Positions 41,719 to 51,151 of a stretch of 64,000 nucleotides of DNA are shown here, in pieces. The notes under the pieces are model-generated. The model did not search any database. It worked only from the letters and a program-made list of their open reading frames with translations, and was not told the DNA's origin. This DNA is from an uncultured Oscillospiraceae bacterium (GTDB taxonomy: Bacteria; Bacillota; Clostridia; Oscillospirales; Oscillospiraceae). Location of the stretch: contig CANROC010000008.1 of assembly GCA_947632175.1 (NCBI GenBank), positions 81,637 through 145,636 of the forward strand. The letters are read 5' to 3'. Within the stretch, counting starts at the first letter, position 1; every line of letters begins with the position of its first letter. A program made the translations under genes and the position numbers.

Positions 41719-44046
41719 ATGGCAAATTCCAAGGGAAAAAGCGCATCGAGACCGAATAAAACCATACTTGGCCGCACACTGTTTCTGGCTTTGGTGTGCG
41801 GCGTAGTTGCCTTTTCCATCCTGGCGTGGCGGCTTTATAAGCTCATGATCGTGGACCACGATTTCTACGAGGAGCGGGCCGTGCGCCAGCAGACCAGGAC
41901 CGTCTCCGTGGCCGCCTCCCGGGGCACCATCACCGACGCCAACGGCAAGACCCTGGCCCAATCGGCCACCGCCTACAACGTCTTCCTCTCGCCCTACGAG
42001 ATCGACCTTTACTCCAAGAAGGAGTATAAGGCCAACGAGATCCATTACGGCGACGACCCCATGCTCATCGCCACGGAGCTCAACCGCATCCTGGGCGCGG
42101 ACATCGAGACCATGCTCAAGCAGATGGAGGACACCAAGAGCTGGTACAAGACCGTGGCCTCCAAGGTAGAGCCGGAGGTCGCCGACGAGGTCCGGGCCTT
42201 CATCAAGGAGTACAGGATCGCCGGCGTCCACATCGAGGAGACCTCCAAGCGCTACTACCCCCAGGGGTCCCTGGCGTGCCACGTCATCGGCTTTGTGGGT
42301 ACGGAGAACTATGGCCTGGAGGGCATCGAGGCCCTGTACGATTCCAAGCTCGAGGGCACCAACGGGTCCGTCGTCCGCCTCGTGGCCAACAACGGCACGG
42401 AGATGCTCTTTGAGAACTACCAGAACTACAACGACGCCGTGGACGGCAACGACCTCACTCTGACCCTGGATTCCACCATCCAGGCCATCGCGGAAAAATA
42501 CCTGCAGCAGGCCATGGAGGCCAACTACATCCTCAACGGCGGCTGCTGTATCATCATGAACGTGAAGACCGGCGAGATTTTAGCCCTGGCCAACGCCAAC
42601 GCCTTCGACCTCAACAACCCCAGAGCCCTCCCCCAGGAGACGCTGGACGAGATCGCCCTCATCGAGGACCCGGAGGAGCGGAGCAAGGCCGTGGGGGCGG
42701 CCCAGAACGCCATGTGGCGAAACATGGCCGTCTCGGACGCCTACGAGCCCGGTTCCGTCTTCAAGATCATCACCATGTCCATCGCCCTGGAGGAGGGCGT
42801 GGTGGACGAGGACGACCATTTCTACTGCCCCGGCAAGATCCCGGCCCGGACCATCCCCGGCCGTATCACCGACCTCTACTGCTGGAAGCACGCCGGCCAC
42901 GGCGACCAGACCCTGCGTGAGGCCGCCATGCACTCGTGCAACGTGGCTTTCGTGAACATCGGCCTGAAGATCGGCGCGGAGCGCTATTACGATTACGTCC
43001 GGGCCTTCGGCCTGCGGGACAAGACGGGCGTGGACCTCTCCGGCGAGTCCAGGAGCCTCTGGTGGTCCGACGAGGTCTTCTTCGACCCCACCAACCAGTC
43101 CCAGCTGGCGGCGGCGTCCTTCGGCCAGACCCTGAAGGTCACCCCCATCCAGATGATCACCGCCGTGTCCGCCGCGGTGAACGGCGGCTACCTCATGGAG
43201 CCTTACATCGTCAAGGAGATGCGCAACGAGGACGGCGAGGTCATCTACGCCCGGGAGCCCAAGGTGGTCCGCCAGGTCATCAGCGAGGAAACAAGCGCCT
43301 TAGTGGCGGACATCCTGGAGTCCGTGGTCAGCGAAAAGGGCGGCACCGGCTCTAACGCCTACGTCCCCGGCTACCGGGTGGGCGGCAAGACCGGCACCAC
43401 CACCAAGACGGAGATCGAGATCACCGAAAACCGCAAGGAGTACATGGTCTCCTTCTGCGGCGTGGCCCCCTGCGACGACCCGGAGGTGGCGGTCCTCCTG
43501 GTACTCGACAACCCCGACCCGGAAAGCGGTCTTTACATCGGCGGCGGCGGTATGGCCGCGCCGTATGTGGGCAAGATCATGAGTGAGCTCCTGCCCTATC
43601 TGGGCGTCCAGCCCGTTTACTCTCCGGAGGAGGAAGCCCTTCTGGACGTCACCGTCCCCCGTCTCATGGGCAGCGACCTCGTCGCCGCCCGCGAACAGCT
43701 GGCCTCTCTGGGCCTGTCCGTCCGGGAGGTAGGGGAGGGGACGACCGTCACCAGCCAGCTGCCCGTTGCCGGCGCCCAGGTGGCCGCCGGGAGCCGGATC
43801 ATCCTCTACCTGAGCGATGTGTCCGATGAGGAGCCGGTGACAGTCCCGGACCTCACGGGCATGAAGGTCAACCAGGCCCGCAACGCTCTCCAGAACGTGG
43901 GCCTCTTCCTGGATACCTCCGGCGCGTCTCCCTCCATCTCCGGCGTGGTGGTCCAATCCCAGGCCGTGGAGGCGGGGACCGAGGTCCCCTACGGGGCCGT
44001 CATCAACGTGACCTTAGTGGACAAGAGCAATCAGGGGAGATATTGA
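41719..44046 (+). CDS. Class B penicillin-binding protein with PASTA domains (SpoVD/FtsI-type)
   Basis: A 775-residue transpeptidase. One N-terminal transmembrane anchor (about 20-40) precedes the dimerisation domain (ASRGTITDANGKTLAQSATAYNVFL) and the catalytic domain with SVFK (in YEPGSVFKIITM), the second motif SCN and KTGTTTK. Two PASTA domains occupy about 635-770 (VPRLMGSDLVAAREQLASLGL and VPDLTGMKVNQARNALQNVGL). It may be the septal (FtsI) or sporulation (SpoVD) enzyme; two PASTA repeats are more than the single repeat usual in SpoVD. Confidence 0.92.
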   Translation: MANSKGKSASRPNKTILGRTLFLALVCGVVAFSILAWRLYKLMIVDHDFYEERAVRQQTRTVSVAASRGTITDANGKTLAQSATAYNVFLSPYEIDLYSKKEYKANEIHYGDDPMLIATELNRILGADIETMLKQMEDTKSWYKTVASKVEPEVADEVRAFIKEYRIAGVHIEETSKRYYPQGSLACHVIGFVGTENYGLEGIEALYDSKLEGTNGSVVRLVANNGTEMLFENYQNYNDAVDGNDLTLTLDSTIQAIAEKYLQQAMEANYILNGGCCIIMNVKTGEILALANANAFDLNNPRALPQETLDEIALIEDPEERSKAVGAAQNAMWRNMAVSDAYEPGSVFKIITMSIALEEGVVDEDDHFYCPGKIPARTIPGRITDLYCWKHAGHGDQTLREAAMHSCNVAFVNIGLKIGAERYYDYVRAFGLRDKTGVDLSGESRSLWWSDEVFFDPTNQSQLAAASFGQTLKVTPIQMITAVSAAVNGGYLMEPYIVKEMRNEDGEVIYAREPKVVRQVISEETSALVADILESVVSEKGGTGSNAYVPGYRVGGKTGTTTKTEIEITENRKEYMVSFCGVAPCDDPEVAVLLVLDNPDPESGLYIGGGGMAAPYVGKIMSELLPYLGVQPVYSPEEEALLDVTVPRLMGSDLVAAREQLASLGLSVREVGEGTTVTSQLPVAGAQVAAGSRIILYLSDVSDEEPVTVPDLTGMKVNQARNALQNVGLFLDTSGASPSISGVVVQSQAVEAGTEVPYGAVINVTLVDKSNQGRY

Positions 44047-44049
44047 CCC

Positions 44050-45504
44050 ATGAAGCTTTCCAAGCTCATCGAAAATCTGGAAATCACCGAATGCGCCGCC
44101 GACCCGGAGCTGGAGATCCGTCAACTCGTCTCCGACTCCCGCCGCGTCGCCCCCGGGGACGCCTTCATCGCCGTCCGGGGCTTTGAGCAGGACGGGCACC
44201 GGTTCATCCCCGCCGCCCTCAAGGCCGGCGCGGCCGTCATCATCGCCGAGGAGCCGGTGGAGGGCGCGCCTTACGTGCGCGTGGCAAACTCCCGCCACGC
44301 CATGGCCGTGGCCGCCGGGAACTTCTACGGCAACCCGGCCCGGTCCCTCCACATGATCGGCGTCACCGGAACCAACGGCAAGACCACCGTCACCAATCTC
44401 ATCAAGGAGCTTTTGGAGCGCGCCGCCGGCGCGAAGGTGGGCCTCATCGGCACCAACCGCAACATGATAGGGCCCGACGAATACCCCACGGAGCGCACCA
44501 CCCCGGACTGCCTGGAGCTCCAGGCGCTTCTCCGGCGCATGGCGGACGAGGGCTGTCAATACGCGGTGATGGAGGTCTCCTCCCACGCTTTGTGCCTGGA
44601 GCGCGTGGCGGGTATCCGCTTCGACCAGGGGATCTTCACCAACCTCACCGAGGACCACCTGGACTTCCACAAGACCATGGAGGCCTACGCCCAGGCCAAG
44701 GCGAGGCTTTTTGCCATGTGCGACACCGCCATCCTCAACATCGACGACCCCTGGTACGGGGCCATGCGCCAAAGCTGTACCGGCCGCGTCTTTACCTACT
44801 CGGCCCGGTCCGACGAGGCCGACCTCACCGCCCGGACCGTCCGCCTCCACCCCGACCGGGTGGAGTTCTGCGCCCTGATGACCGGGAAGCTGGAGCGGCT
44901 CAAGCTCGGCATCCCCGGCATGTTCAGCGTCTACAACGCCCTTGCGGCGGTGTCCGCCGCCCTCACGGCGGGAGTTCCCATGGAGAAGATACGCGCCGCC
45001 CTCGCCCAGTGCGGGGGCGTCAAGGGCCGGGCGGAGGTGGTCCCCACAGGGCGGCCCTACACCGTCCTCATCGACTACGCCCACACCCCGGACGCCCTGG
45101 AGAACATCCTGGACACCGTCCGGGAGTCCGCCAGGGGCCGGGTCATCGTCCTCTTCGGCTGCGGCGGGGACCGGGACCCCCTGAAGCGCCCCATCATGGG
45201 CGCCATCGCCGTGGACAAAGCCGACTACGTCCTCGTCACCTCCGATAACCCCCGCACGGAACGGCCCGAGGCCATCATCCGGGACATCGTCCGGGGCATC
45301 GAGGAGGCGGACACGGACACCCCCTTCGAGGTCATCGCCGACCGGCGGGCGGCCATCGCCAGAGCCCTGAAGATCGCCGGCCCCGGCGACACCGTGGTCC
45401 TGGCGGGGAAGGGACACGAGACCTACCAGGAGATCGACCACGTCAAGCGCCCCTTCGACGAGCGCCAGGTGGTGGCGGAGGCTCTCAGCGAAACACAGGA
45501 ATAA
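44050..45504 (+). CDS. murE: UDP-MurNAc-L-Ala-D-Glu meso-diaminopimelate ligase
   Basis: A 484-residue Mur ligase. ATP-binding TGTNGKTTVT near 108-117; VMEVSSHALCLERV; and the amino-acid specificity motif DNPR in TSDNPRTERPEAI near 402-413, which is diagnostic of meso-diaminopimelate addition rather than lysine. The peptidoglycan is therefore probably of the m-DAP type. The ATG is 3 bp after the transpeptidase stop. Confidence 0.94.
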   Translation: MKLSKLIENLEITECAADPELEIRQLVSDSRRVAPGDAFIAVRGFEQDGHRFIPAALKAGAAVIIAEEPVEGAPYVRVANSRHAMAVAAGNFYGNPARSLHMIGVTGTNGKTTVTNLIKELLERAAGAKVGLIGTNRNMIGPDEYPTERTTPDCLELQALLRRMADEGCQYAVMEVSSHALCLERVAGIRFDQGIFTNLTEDHLDFHKTMEAYAQAKARLFAMCDTAILNIDDPWYGAMRQSCTGRVFTYSARSDEADLTARTVRLHPDRVEFCALMTGKLERLKLGIPGMFSVYNALAAVSAALTAGVPMEKIRAALAQCGGVKGRAEVVPTGRPYTVLIDYAHTPDALENILDTVRESARGRVIVLFGCGGDRDPLKRPIMGAIAVDKADYVLVTSDNPRTERPEAIIRDIVRGIEEADTDTPFEVIADRRAAIARALKIAGPGDTVVLAGKGHETYQEIDHVKRPFDERQVVAEALSETQE

Positions 45505-45526
45505 CAAAGAATAGGCGGGAAAACGG

Positions 45527-46552
45527 ATGACGATCGATTTGATATGGGCCTTTGTGGGCTCCTTTCTGGTGACGGTGGTGGTGGGCCTCTCCCTCATCCC
45601 CGCCCTGCGGCGGATGAAGGCGGGCCAGACCATCCGGTCCGACGGCCCCACCTGGCACCTGACAAAGCAGGGCACACCCACCATGGGCGGCATCATGTTC
45701 ATCGTGGGCATCACCTTCATGTGCGTCATCGGCGGCATCGAGTACGCCGCCCAGGGCGACTGGCGCCATATCATCATCCTGGTCTTCTCCCTGATGTTCG
45801 GCCTCATCGGCTTTCTGGACGACTACGAGAAGGTGAAGAAAAAGCGGAACCTCGGCCTCACCGCCTGGCAGAAGCTGGCCCTCCAGATCGCCGCGGCGGC
45901 GGTGCTGGTGATGCTCCTGCGGCTGGAGGGGCACCTGGTCCCCAGCCTTTACATCCCCTTTATGGACATCACCGTCAAGGTCCCGTACCCCGTCTACCTG
46001 GCGCTGGCCATCTTCATCATCGTGGGGAGCGTCAACGCCGTGAACATCACCGACGGCGTGGACGGCCTGTGTACCGGCGTCACCATCCCCGTGGCGCTGT
46101 GCTACGCCGCGATCTCGGCCGCCTGGACCCTCCATTCCGGCCAGGACTACTCCAGCGTGGGCCTCTTCTCCGCCGCCCTGGCGGGGGGCCTCACCGGCTT
46201 TCTCATCTTCAACTTCCACCCGGCCCGGGTCTTCATGGGCGACACCGGCTCCCTCTTTTTAGGCGGCGCCGTCTGCGCCACGGCTTTCGCCTTGGATATG
46301 CCCCTGGTGCTCATCCCCCTGGGCCTCATCTACATCACCGAGACCCTGTCCGACATCATCCAGGTCGTCTACTTCAAGCTCACCCACGGCAAGCGCATCT
46401 TCAAAATGGCCCCCATCCACCACCACCTGGAGCTGTCCGGCTGGGGAGAGCGGCGGATCTTCACCGTCTTCACCGCCATCTCGGCGGCTATGGCGATCCT
46501 GACCTACTTCGCCGTCCGCTACCGCTTCGGGGCCATGGTCCCCATGGGATGA
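45527..46552 (+). CDS. mraY: Phospho-MurNAc-pentapeptide transferase
   Basis: A 341-residue multispanning enzyme that makes lipid I. Catalytic and UDP-binding signatures: GTPTMGG near 47-53, FLDDYEKVKKKRNLGLTAWQKL near 98-119, NITDGVDGLCTG near 177-188, FNFHPARVFMGDTGSLFLGG near 227-246, and the HHHLE block near 297-301. The usual murF and murD neighbours are absent. Confidence 0.96.
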   Translation: MTIDLIWAFVGSFLVTVVVGLSLIPALRRMKAGQTIRSDGPTWHLTKQGTPTMGGIMFIVGITFMCVIGGIEYAAQGDWRHIIILVFSLMFGLIGFLDDYEKVKKKRNLGLTAWQKLALQIAAAAVLVMLLRLEGHLVPSLYIPFMDITVKVPYPVYLALAIFIIVGSVNAVNITDGVDGLCTGVTIPVALCYAAISAAWTLHSGQDYSSVGLFSAALAGGLTGFLIFNFHPARVFMGDTGSLFLGGAVCATAFALDMPLVLIPLGLIYITETLSDIIQVVYFKLTHGKRIFKMAPIHHHLELSGWGERRIFTVFTAISAAMAILTYFAVRYRFGAMVPMG

Positions 46553-46585
46553 CACGTCACTCTACCCGGAAGGAGGCACACGCCT

Positions 46586-47815
46586 ATGAAATACAGCGAG
46601 GAATTTGAGCCCTCCCTCCAGGGCGCGCCCGCCACTCCCGAACGCGAGCTTCGCGACCGCCGGCTGGAGAGCCGCCATGTGGAGCGCGGAGCCATGGATC
46701 TCCCCTTTTTCCTGCTGACGCTCCTCATCCTCACCATCGGCGTGGTGATGGTCCTGTCGGCCAGCTTCGCCCGGGCCTATTACAGCTCCCTGGGCAACGC
46801 CACCTACTACTTCATGCGCCAGCTGGGCTTCGCCCTCTCCGGCATCGTCATTTTGCTGGTCGTCTCCCACGTCCCGCCCTCTCTTCTGCGCAGGTATTCC
46901 TTCTATTTTCTCATTTTCACCTGGGTCCTCCTCGCCATGGTGCTCCTGGTGGGCATCGGCGGAGACGAGGTGGGCGCCACGCGCTGGCTGGATTTCAAGT
47001 TCATCCGCTTCCAGCCCTCCGAGCTCGTCAAATTGGCCGTTATCCTCTCCTTTGCCACCATGATCTGCAAGTATAAGGACCGGATGAAGACCTTCAAATA
47101 CGGCGTTCTTCCTTTCGCCATCATCCTGGTGGTCACCGTGGTGCTCCTCATCCTGGAGCCCCACCTGTCCGCCTGCGTCATCATCATCGCCCTGGGGGCC
47201 ATCATGATGTTCGCCGGCGGCACACGCTGGCAGTATTTCGCCGTGGGCCTCGGGGCCTTCGCCGCGGCGGCCTACCTGGTGGTCACCAAAATGGCCTACG
47301 CCAGCGCCCGCATCACCGCCTGGCTCGACCCCTGGTCCGACCCCCTGGACTCCGGCCTCCAGACCATCCAGTCCCTCTACGCCATCGGCTCCGGCGGCCT
47401 CCTGGGCCTGGGACTGGGCCGGGGCGTCCAGAAGTACATGTACCTCCCCGAGGAGCACAACGACTTCATCTTCTCCATCGTCTGTGAGGAGCTGGGCTTC
47501 ATCGGCGCCCTCCTGATCCTCATCCTCTTCGCCCTTTTGATCATCCGCGGCTACTGGCTGGCCCTCCACGCCAGGGACCGCTTCGGCGCCCTGGTCATCA
47601 CCGGCATCACCAGCCTCCTGGCGATCCAGGTCATCCTGAACGTGGCCGTTGTCACGAACCTTGTGCCCTGCACCGGCATCTCCCTGCCGTTCTTCAGCTA
47701 CGGCGGCACGGCGCTCTGGCTACAGCTGGCGGAAATGGGGATCGTCCTGTCCATCTCCAGGGAGATCCCCCTGCGGAAAAAATCAACGGCGGGAGGGAAA
47801 GACCGGGAGACATGA
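46586..47815 (+). CDS. ftsW: FtsW/SpoVE-type peptidoglycan glycosyltransferase
   Basis: A 409-residue SEDS protein, about 10 transmembrane segments, with a charged cytosolic N-terminus of about 35 residues. FQPSELVKLAVILSFATMI near 145-165, the catalytic-site region and the C-terminal NLVPCTGISLPFFSYGGTALW near 353-373 are typical. It polymerises lipid II with the class B PBP encoded upstream. FtsW and SpoVE cannot be told apart here. Overlaps murG by 4 nt. Confidence 0.93.
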   Translation: MKYSEEFEPSLQGAPATPERELRDRRLESRHVERGAMDLPFFLLTLLILTIGVVMVLSASFARAYYSSLGNATYYFMRQLGFALSGIVILLVVSHVPPSLLRRYSFYFLIFTWVLLAMVLLVGIGGDEVGATRWLDFKFIRFQPSELVKLAVILSFATMICKYKDRMKTFKYGVLPFAIILVVTVVLLILEPHLSACVIIIALGAIMMFAGGTRWQYFAVGLGAFAAAAYLVVTKMAYASARITAWLDPWSDPLDSGLQTIQSLYAIGSGGLLGLGLGRGVQKYMYLPEEHNDFIFSIVCEELGFIGALLILILFALLIIRGYWLALHARDRFGALVITGITSLLAIQVILNVAVVTNLVPCTGISLPFFSYGGTALWLQLAEMGIVLSISREIPLRKKSTAGGKDRET

Positions 47816-48936
47816 AATTTCTGCTTGCCTGTGCCGGCACAGCGGGGCACATCAACCCGGCGCTGGCCATCGCCAACCGCCTGCGGGAGGCATACCCCCA
47901 TGCGGAGTTCCTCTTCGTGGGCTCCGGCCGGGACCTGGAAAACCGCCTGATCCCCTCCGCCGGCTATCCCCTCAGGAACATCACCATCACCGGCTTTTCC
48001 CGGGGCGTCAAGCCCCGTGACATAAAGCGCAACCTCAGGACCCTCAGGAACCTGTCCGTCTCCAAAAAGGAGTGCCGGGACATCCTGGACGAGTTCGTCC
48101 CGGACGTCGCCATCGGCACCGGCGGCTATGTCTGCTACCCCATCCTCAAGGCCGCCGCCAAGCGCCATATCCCCACCGTCATCCACGAGTCCAACGCCGT
48201 CCCGGGCCTCACCACAAAGATGCTCTCCGGCACGGTGGACCGGGTCCTGGCGGCCTTCCCCTCGGTGAAGGAGCACTGCAAAAAGCCCGACCGCGTGGTC
48301 CTCACCGGCACACCGGTGCGGGAGGATTTCCTGACCCTCACCCGGGAGCGCGCCAAGAGCAAGCTGGGCCTTTCGGGAAAGCCCGTGGTCGTCTCCTTCT
48401 GGGGGAGCCTGGGCGCGGACAACATGAACAGCATGATGGCGGAATTTATCCGGCTCAACGCCCGTTCGGGCCTCATGGTCCACATCCACGCCACCGGCAG
48501 CGGGAACGCCGGCCTTGCCCGGATGCGGGAGCGCCTGAGCACACTGGGCGTCTACGGCCTCCCCGACTGGGAGGACATCCGCCCTTACATCGACAACATG
48601 GGGACCCTCATGGCCGCCGCGGACCTCATTCTCTGCCGGTCCGGCGCGTCCACTCTGGCGGAGCTCACCGCCCTGGGCCGGGCCTCTGTCCTGGTCCCCA
48701 GCCCCAACGTCACCGGCGACCAGCAGACCAAGAACGCCCGTGAGCTGGAGCGCGTCGGCGCCGCCGTGGTCATCCCGGAGAGCGCCTGCACCGCCGAACA
48801 GCTCTACAACACCGCCGTGAGCCTCCTTCGCGACCGGGAACGCCTTTCCTCCCTGGAACGCCAGGCCCGTTCTCTCGGCGTCACCGACGCCACGGAACGG
48901 ATCCTCGCCGTCATCAACGGCTTTCCGCCCCGGTAA
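47812..48936 (+). CDS. murG: UDP-GlcNAc:lipid I N-acetylglucosaminyltransferase
   Basis: A 374-residue GT-B glycosyltransferase. The N-terminal GTAGHINPALAIANRL loop near 9-24, IHESNAVPGLTTKML near 123-137, the second glycine loop as FWGSLGADNMN (normally GGSQGA), and the UDP-GlcNAc block RSGASTLAELTALGR near 280-294 are present. The modified second loop is noteworthy but keeps the glycines. It forms lipid II on the inner membrane face. Confidence 0.94.
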   Translation: MKFLLACAGTAGHINPALAIANRLREAYPHAEFLFVGSGRDLENRLIPSAGYPLRNITITGFSRGVKPRDIKRNLRTLRNLSVSKKECRDILDEFVPDVAIGTGGYVCYPILKAAAKRHIPTVIHESNAVPGLTTKMLSGTVDRVLAAFPSVKEHCKKPDRVVLTGTPVREDFLTLTRERAKSKLGLSGKPVVVSFWGSLGADNMNSMMAEFIRLNARSGLMVHIHATGSGNAGLARMRERLSTLGVYGLPDWEDIRPYIDNMGTLMAAADLILCRSGASTLAELTALGRASVLVPSPNVTGDQQTKNARELERVGAAVVIPESACTAEQLYNTAVSLLRDRERLSSLERQARSLGVTDATERILAVINGFPPR

Positions 48937-48991
48937 CCATTCCTGAGGCCCCGGCATAGGATGCCCTGAATTTCTTCTTTCGGGGGTCCAT

Positions 48992-50317
48992 ATGTCAAGG
49001 CTGATCATTACGGGCAAGCGGGAGCTCCACGGCGAGATCCCTGTCCAGGGCGCCAAAAACGGCGTACTGCCGCTGATGGCGTCGTCCCTCCTCTCCCATG
49101 GCGTCACCGTCATCGACAACTGCCCCGACCTCACGGACGTGAGGGCGGCGCTGGATATCCTGCGGCACCTGGGGTGCCGCGCCGCCCTTGAAAACGGGAC
49201 CGTCACGGTGGACGCCTCCGACCTTTCCTGCTGCGAGATCCCGGAGGCGCTCATGCGCCGGATGCGCTCCTCCGTCATGTTCCTGGGCCCCCTTTTGGCC
49301 CGGTGCGGCAGGGCGGTCATCACCGCCCCCGGCGGGTGCGAGCTGGGCCCCCGGCCCATCGACCTGCATCTTAAGGTCATGCGCGCTTTAGGCGCGGACG
49401 TCCGGGAGGAGGACGGCGGGCTCGTCCTCACCGCCGCAAGGCTCACCGGCGCGCCCATATGTCTTGCCCTGCCCAGCGTGGGCGCCACGGAGAACGCCAT
49501 GCTGGCCGCCGCCGGCGCCCGGGGCGTCACCGTCATCACCGGCGCGGCCCGGGAACCGGAGATCCGGGACCTGGGGGCGCTCCTCACGAAAATGGGCGTC
49601 CGCGTCCACGGCGCGGGCGAGTCCACCGTCACGGTGGAGGGCGGCGTCAAAGCCCCCTTTGCCCGCCACCGGGCCCTGCCCGACCGGATCGCCGCCGCCA
49701 CGTACCTTTGCTGCGCGGCAGCCGCCGGCGGGGAGCTCACGCTGACGAACACCGACCCCGGCGACCTGCGCCCCGTCCTCGCGGCCCTTGACCGCATGGG
49801 CGTGGCGCTCAGGACCACGGGCGATACCGTCACCGCCGCCGTCCACGGGCCTCTCCGGTCCCCGGGCACGGTGACGACGGGCCCCCATCCTGGCTTCCCC
49901 ACGGACGCCCAGCCCCTGCTCATGGCCGCCGCCCTGAAGGCGCGGGGCGATACGGTCTTCGTGGAGAACATCTTTGAAAACCGCTTCCGCCACGTCCCGG
50001 CCCTGCGGGCCATGGGCGCGGACATCGCCGTAGAGGGCCGCAGGGCCATAGTCCACGGCGGCGCGCCCCTCCACGGCGCGCGTGTGGAGGCCACGGACCT
50101 GCGCGGCGGCGCGGCCCTGGTGGCGGCGGCCCTGGCCGCCGACGGCGAGACCGACCTTGGCGGCCTTGCCCACATCGACAGAGGATACGAAAATATAGCG
50201 GGCCTGCTTCGCCGTGTCGGGGCGGGCATCGAGAGAATAGACGGAAAGGAACCGGAAAGATGGAACACTACGGAGGGAAGAAAAACACGCGCGGCGCGGG
50301 AGCCGGTCTCTACATAA
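48992..50317 (+). CDS. murA: UDP-N-acetylglucosamine 1-carboxyvinyltransferase
   Basis: A 441-residue EPSP-synthase-fold MurA catalysing the first step of peptidoglycan synthesis. VQGAKNGVLPLMASSLL near 18-34 carries the Lys-Asn pair; PGGCELGPRPIDLHL near 112-126 has the fosfomycin-reactive Cys. The C-terminus runs 58 nt into ftsQ and adds a basic tail beyond the usual end. The start follows a GGGGG stretch after a 55-bp gap. Confidence 0.93.
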   Translation: MSRLIITGKRELHGEIPVQGAKNGVLPLMASSLLSHGVTVIDNCPDLTDVRAALDILRHLGCRAALENGTVTVDASDLSCCEIPEALMRRMRSSVMFLGPLLARCGRAVITAPGGCELGPRPIDLHLKVMRALGADVREEDGGLVLTAARLTGAPICLALPSVGATENAMLAAAGARGVTVITGAAREPEIRDLGALLTKMGVRVHGAGESTVTVEGGVKAPFARHRALPDRIAAATYLCCAAAAGGELTLTNTDPGDLRPVLAALDRMGVALRTTGDTVTAAVHGPLRSPGTVTTGPHPGFPTDAQPLLMAAALKARGDTVFVENIFENRFRHVPALRAMGADIAVEGRRAIVHGGAPLHGARVEATDLRGGAALVAAALAADGETDLGGLAHIDRGYENIAGLLRRVGAGIERIDGKEPERWNTTEGRKTRAAREPVST

Positions 50318-51009
50318 CCCTGGGGGCGGCGTTTCTGCTCATAGCCCTCTTCCTGGCGATGGCGCTCTTTTTCAAGATCACCGACATCACCGTGGAGGGG
50401 CCCCGAAGGTACACCGCCCAGCAGATCATCGACGCCTCCGGCGTGGAGCCGGACGGGAGCATCTTCTTCCTGGACGCCTCCAAGGCCCAGATCGCCATCA
50501 AGGACGCCCTGCCGTACATCGACACGGTGAAGATCGCCCGCCGCCTTCCCGGCACCGTGGTCATCACCGTCACGGAGAGCGTGGGCGAGGCCTACTTCTC
50601 CGCCGCCGGCGCCTATTGGATCACGGACGCCGCGGGCCGCATCCTGGAGAAGACGGACGCCGCCCCCACCGGCCTTACGGAGCTTCGCGGCTTCACCGCC
50701 GTGGACCCCAGGGAGGGGAAGAAGCTCGATCTGGGCGCGGCGGAATCCGTCCGCCAGAGCGCCCTCCTGGATACCCTCTCGGCCCTCCGGGACAACGACA
50801 TGCTGGACCTCACCGCTTTCCTCGACGTGACCAACCTCTCCGCCGTGCTCTTCGAGTACAACGGCTACAACGTGAACTTCGGCGAGGCCAACGAATTTGA
50901 TACGAAGTTCAGGATCCTCATCGACCAGATCTTCGTCCGATACACCGAGAAGGGCTACGGACAGTCCTTCATCTACCAAAACGACAACTCCTTCCGCTAT
51001 TCCCCGTAA
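50260..51009 (+). CDS. ftsQ: FtsQ/DivIB-type division protein
   Basis: A 249-residue bitopic protein: a short cytosolic N-terminus, one transmembrane segment (ITLGAAFLLIALFLAMALFF) and a POTRA domain (ITDITVEGPRRYTAQQIIDASGVEPDGSIFFLD) followed by the beta domain. It links early and late division proteins. It starts inside murA; the ATG at 50260 has GGAAAGGAACCGG upstream, making the overlap believable. Confidence 0.9.
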   Translation: MEHYGGKKNTRGAGAGLYITLGAAFLLIALFLAMALFFKITDITVEGPRRYTAQQIIDASGVEPDGSIFFLDASKAQIAIKDALPYIDTVKIARRLPGTVVITVTESVGEAYFSAAGAYWITDAAGRILEKTDAAPTGLTELRGFTAVDPREGKKLDLGAAESVRQSALLDTLSALRDNDMLDLTAFLDVTNLSAVLFEYNGYNVNFGEANEFDTKFRILIDQIFVRYTEKGYGQSFIYQNDNSFRYSP

Positions 51010-51057
51010 AAAGAGCGCGAAAAATCGCGGGCTTGAATAAAAATTCCATAGAAACAC

Positions 51058-51086
51058 TTGACCTTGGGGAAAAATGAGGTTAAAAT
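51058..51086 (+). promoter_or_regulatory. Promoter of ftsZ
   Basis: TTGACC (51058-51063) and TAAAAT (51081-51086), 17-bp spacer. It suggests ftsZ can be transcribed separately from the upstream cluster. Confidence 0.65.
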
Positions 51087-51151
51087 AAACATGTATAACC
51101 GTACAAAAGAGGCGTACCGTGTCTTTCCGGCGCGCGTAAGGAGGATATAAC

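Noticed and set aside
51033..51047. ARG-box-like TGAAT-AAAA-ATTCC upstream of ftsZ
   Set aside because: One half-site mismatch, no second box at 21 bp and no arginine gene nearby; likely chance in an AT-rich promoter region.
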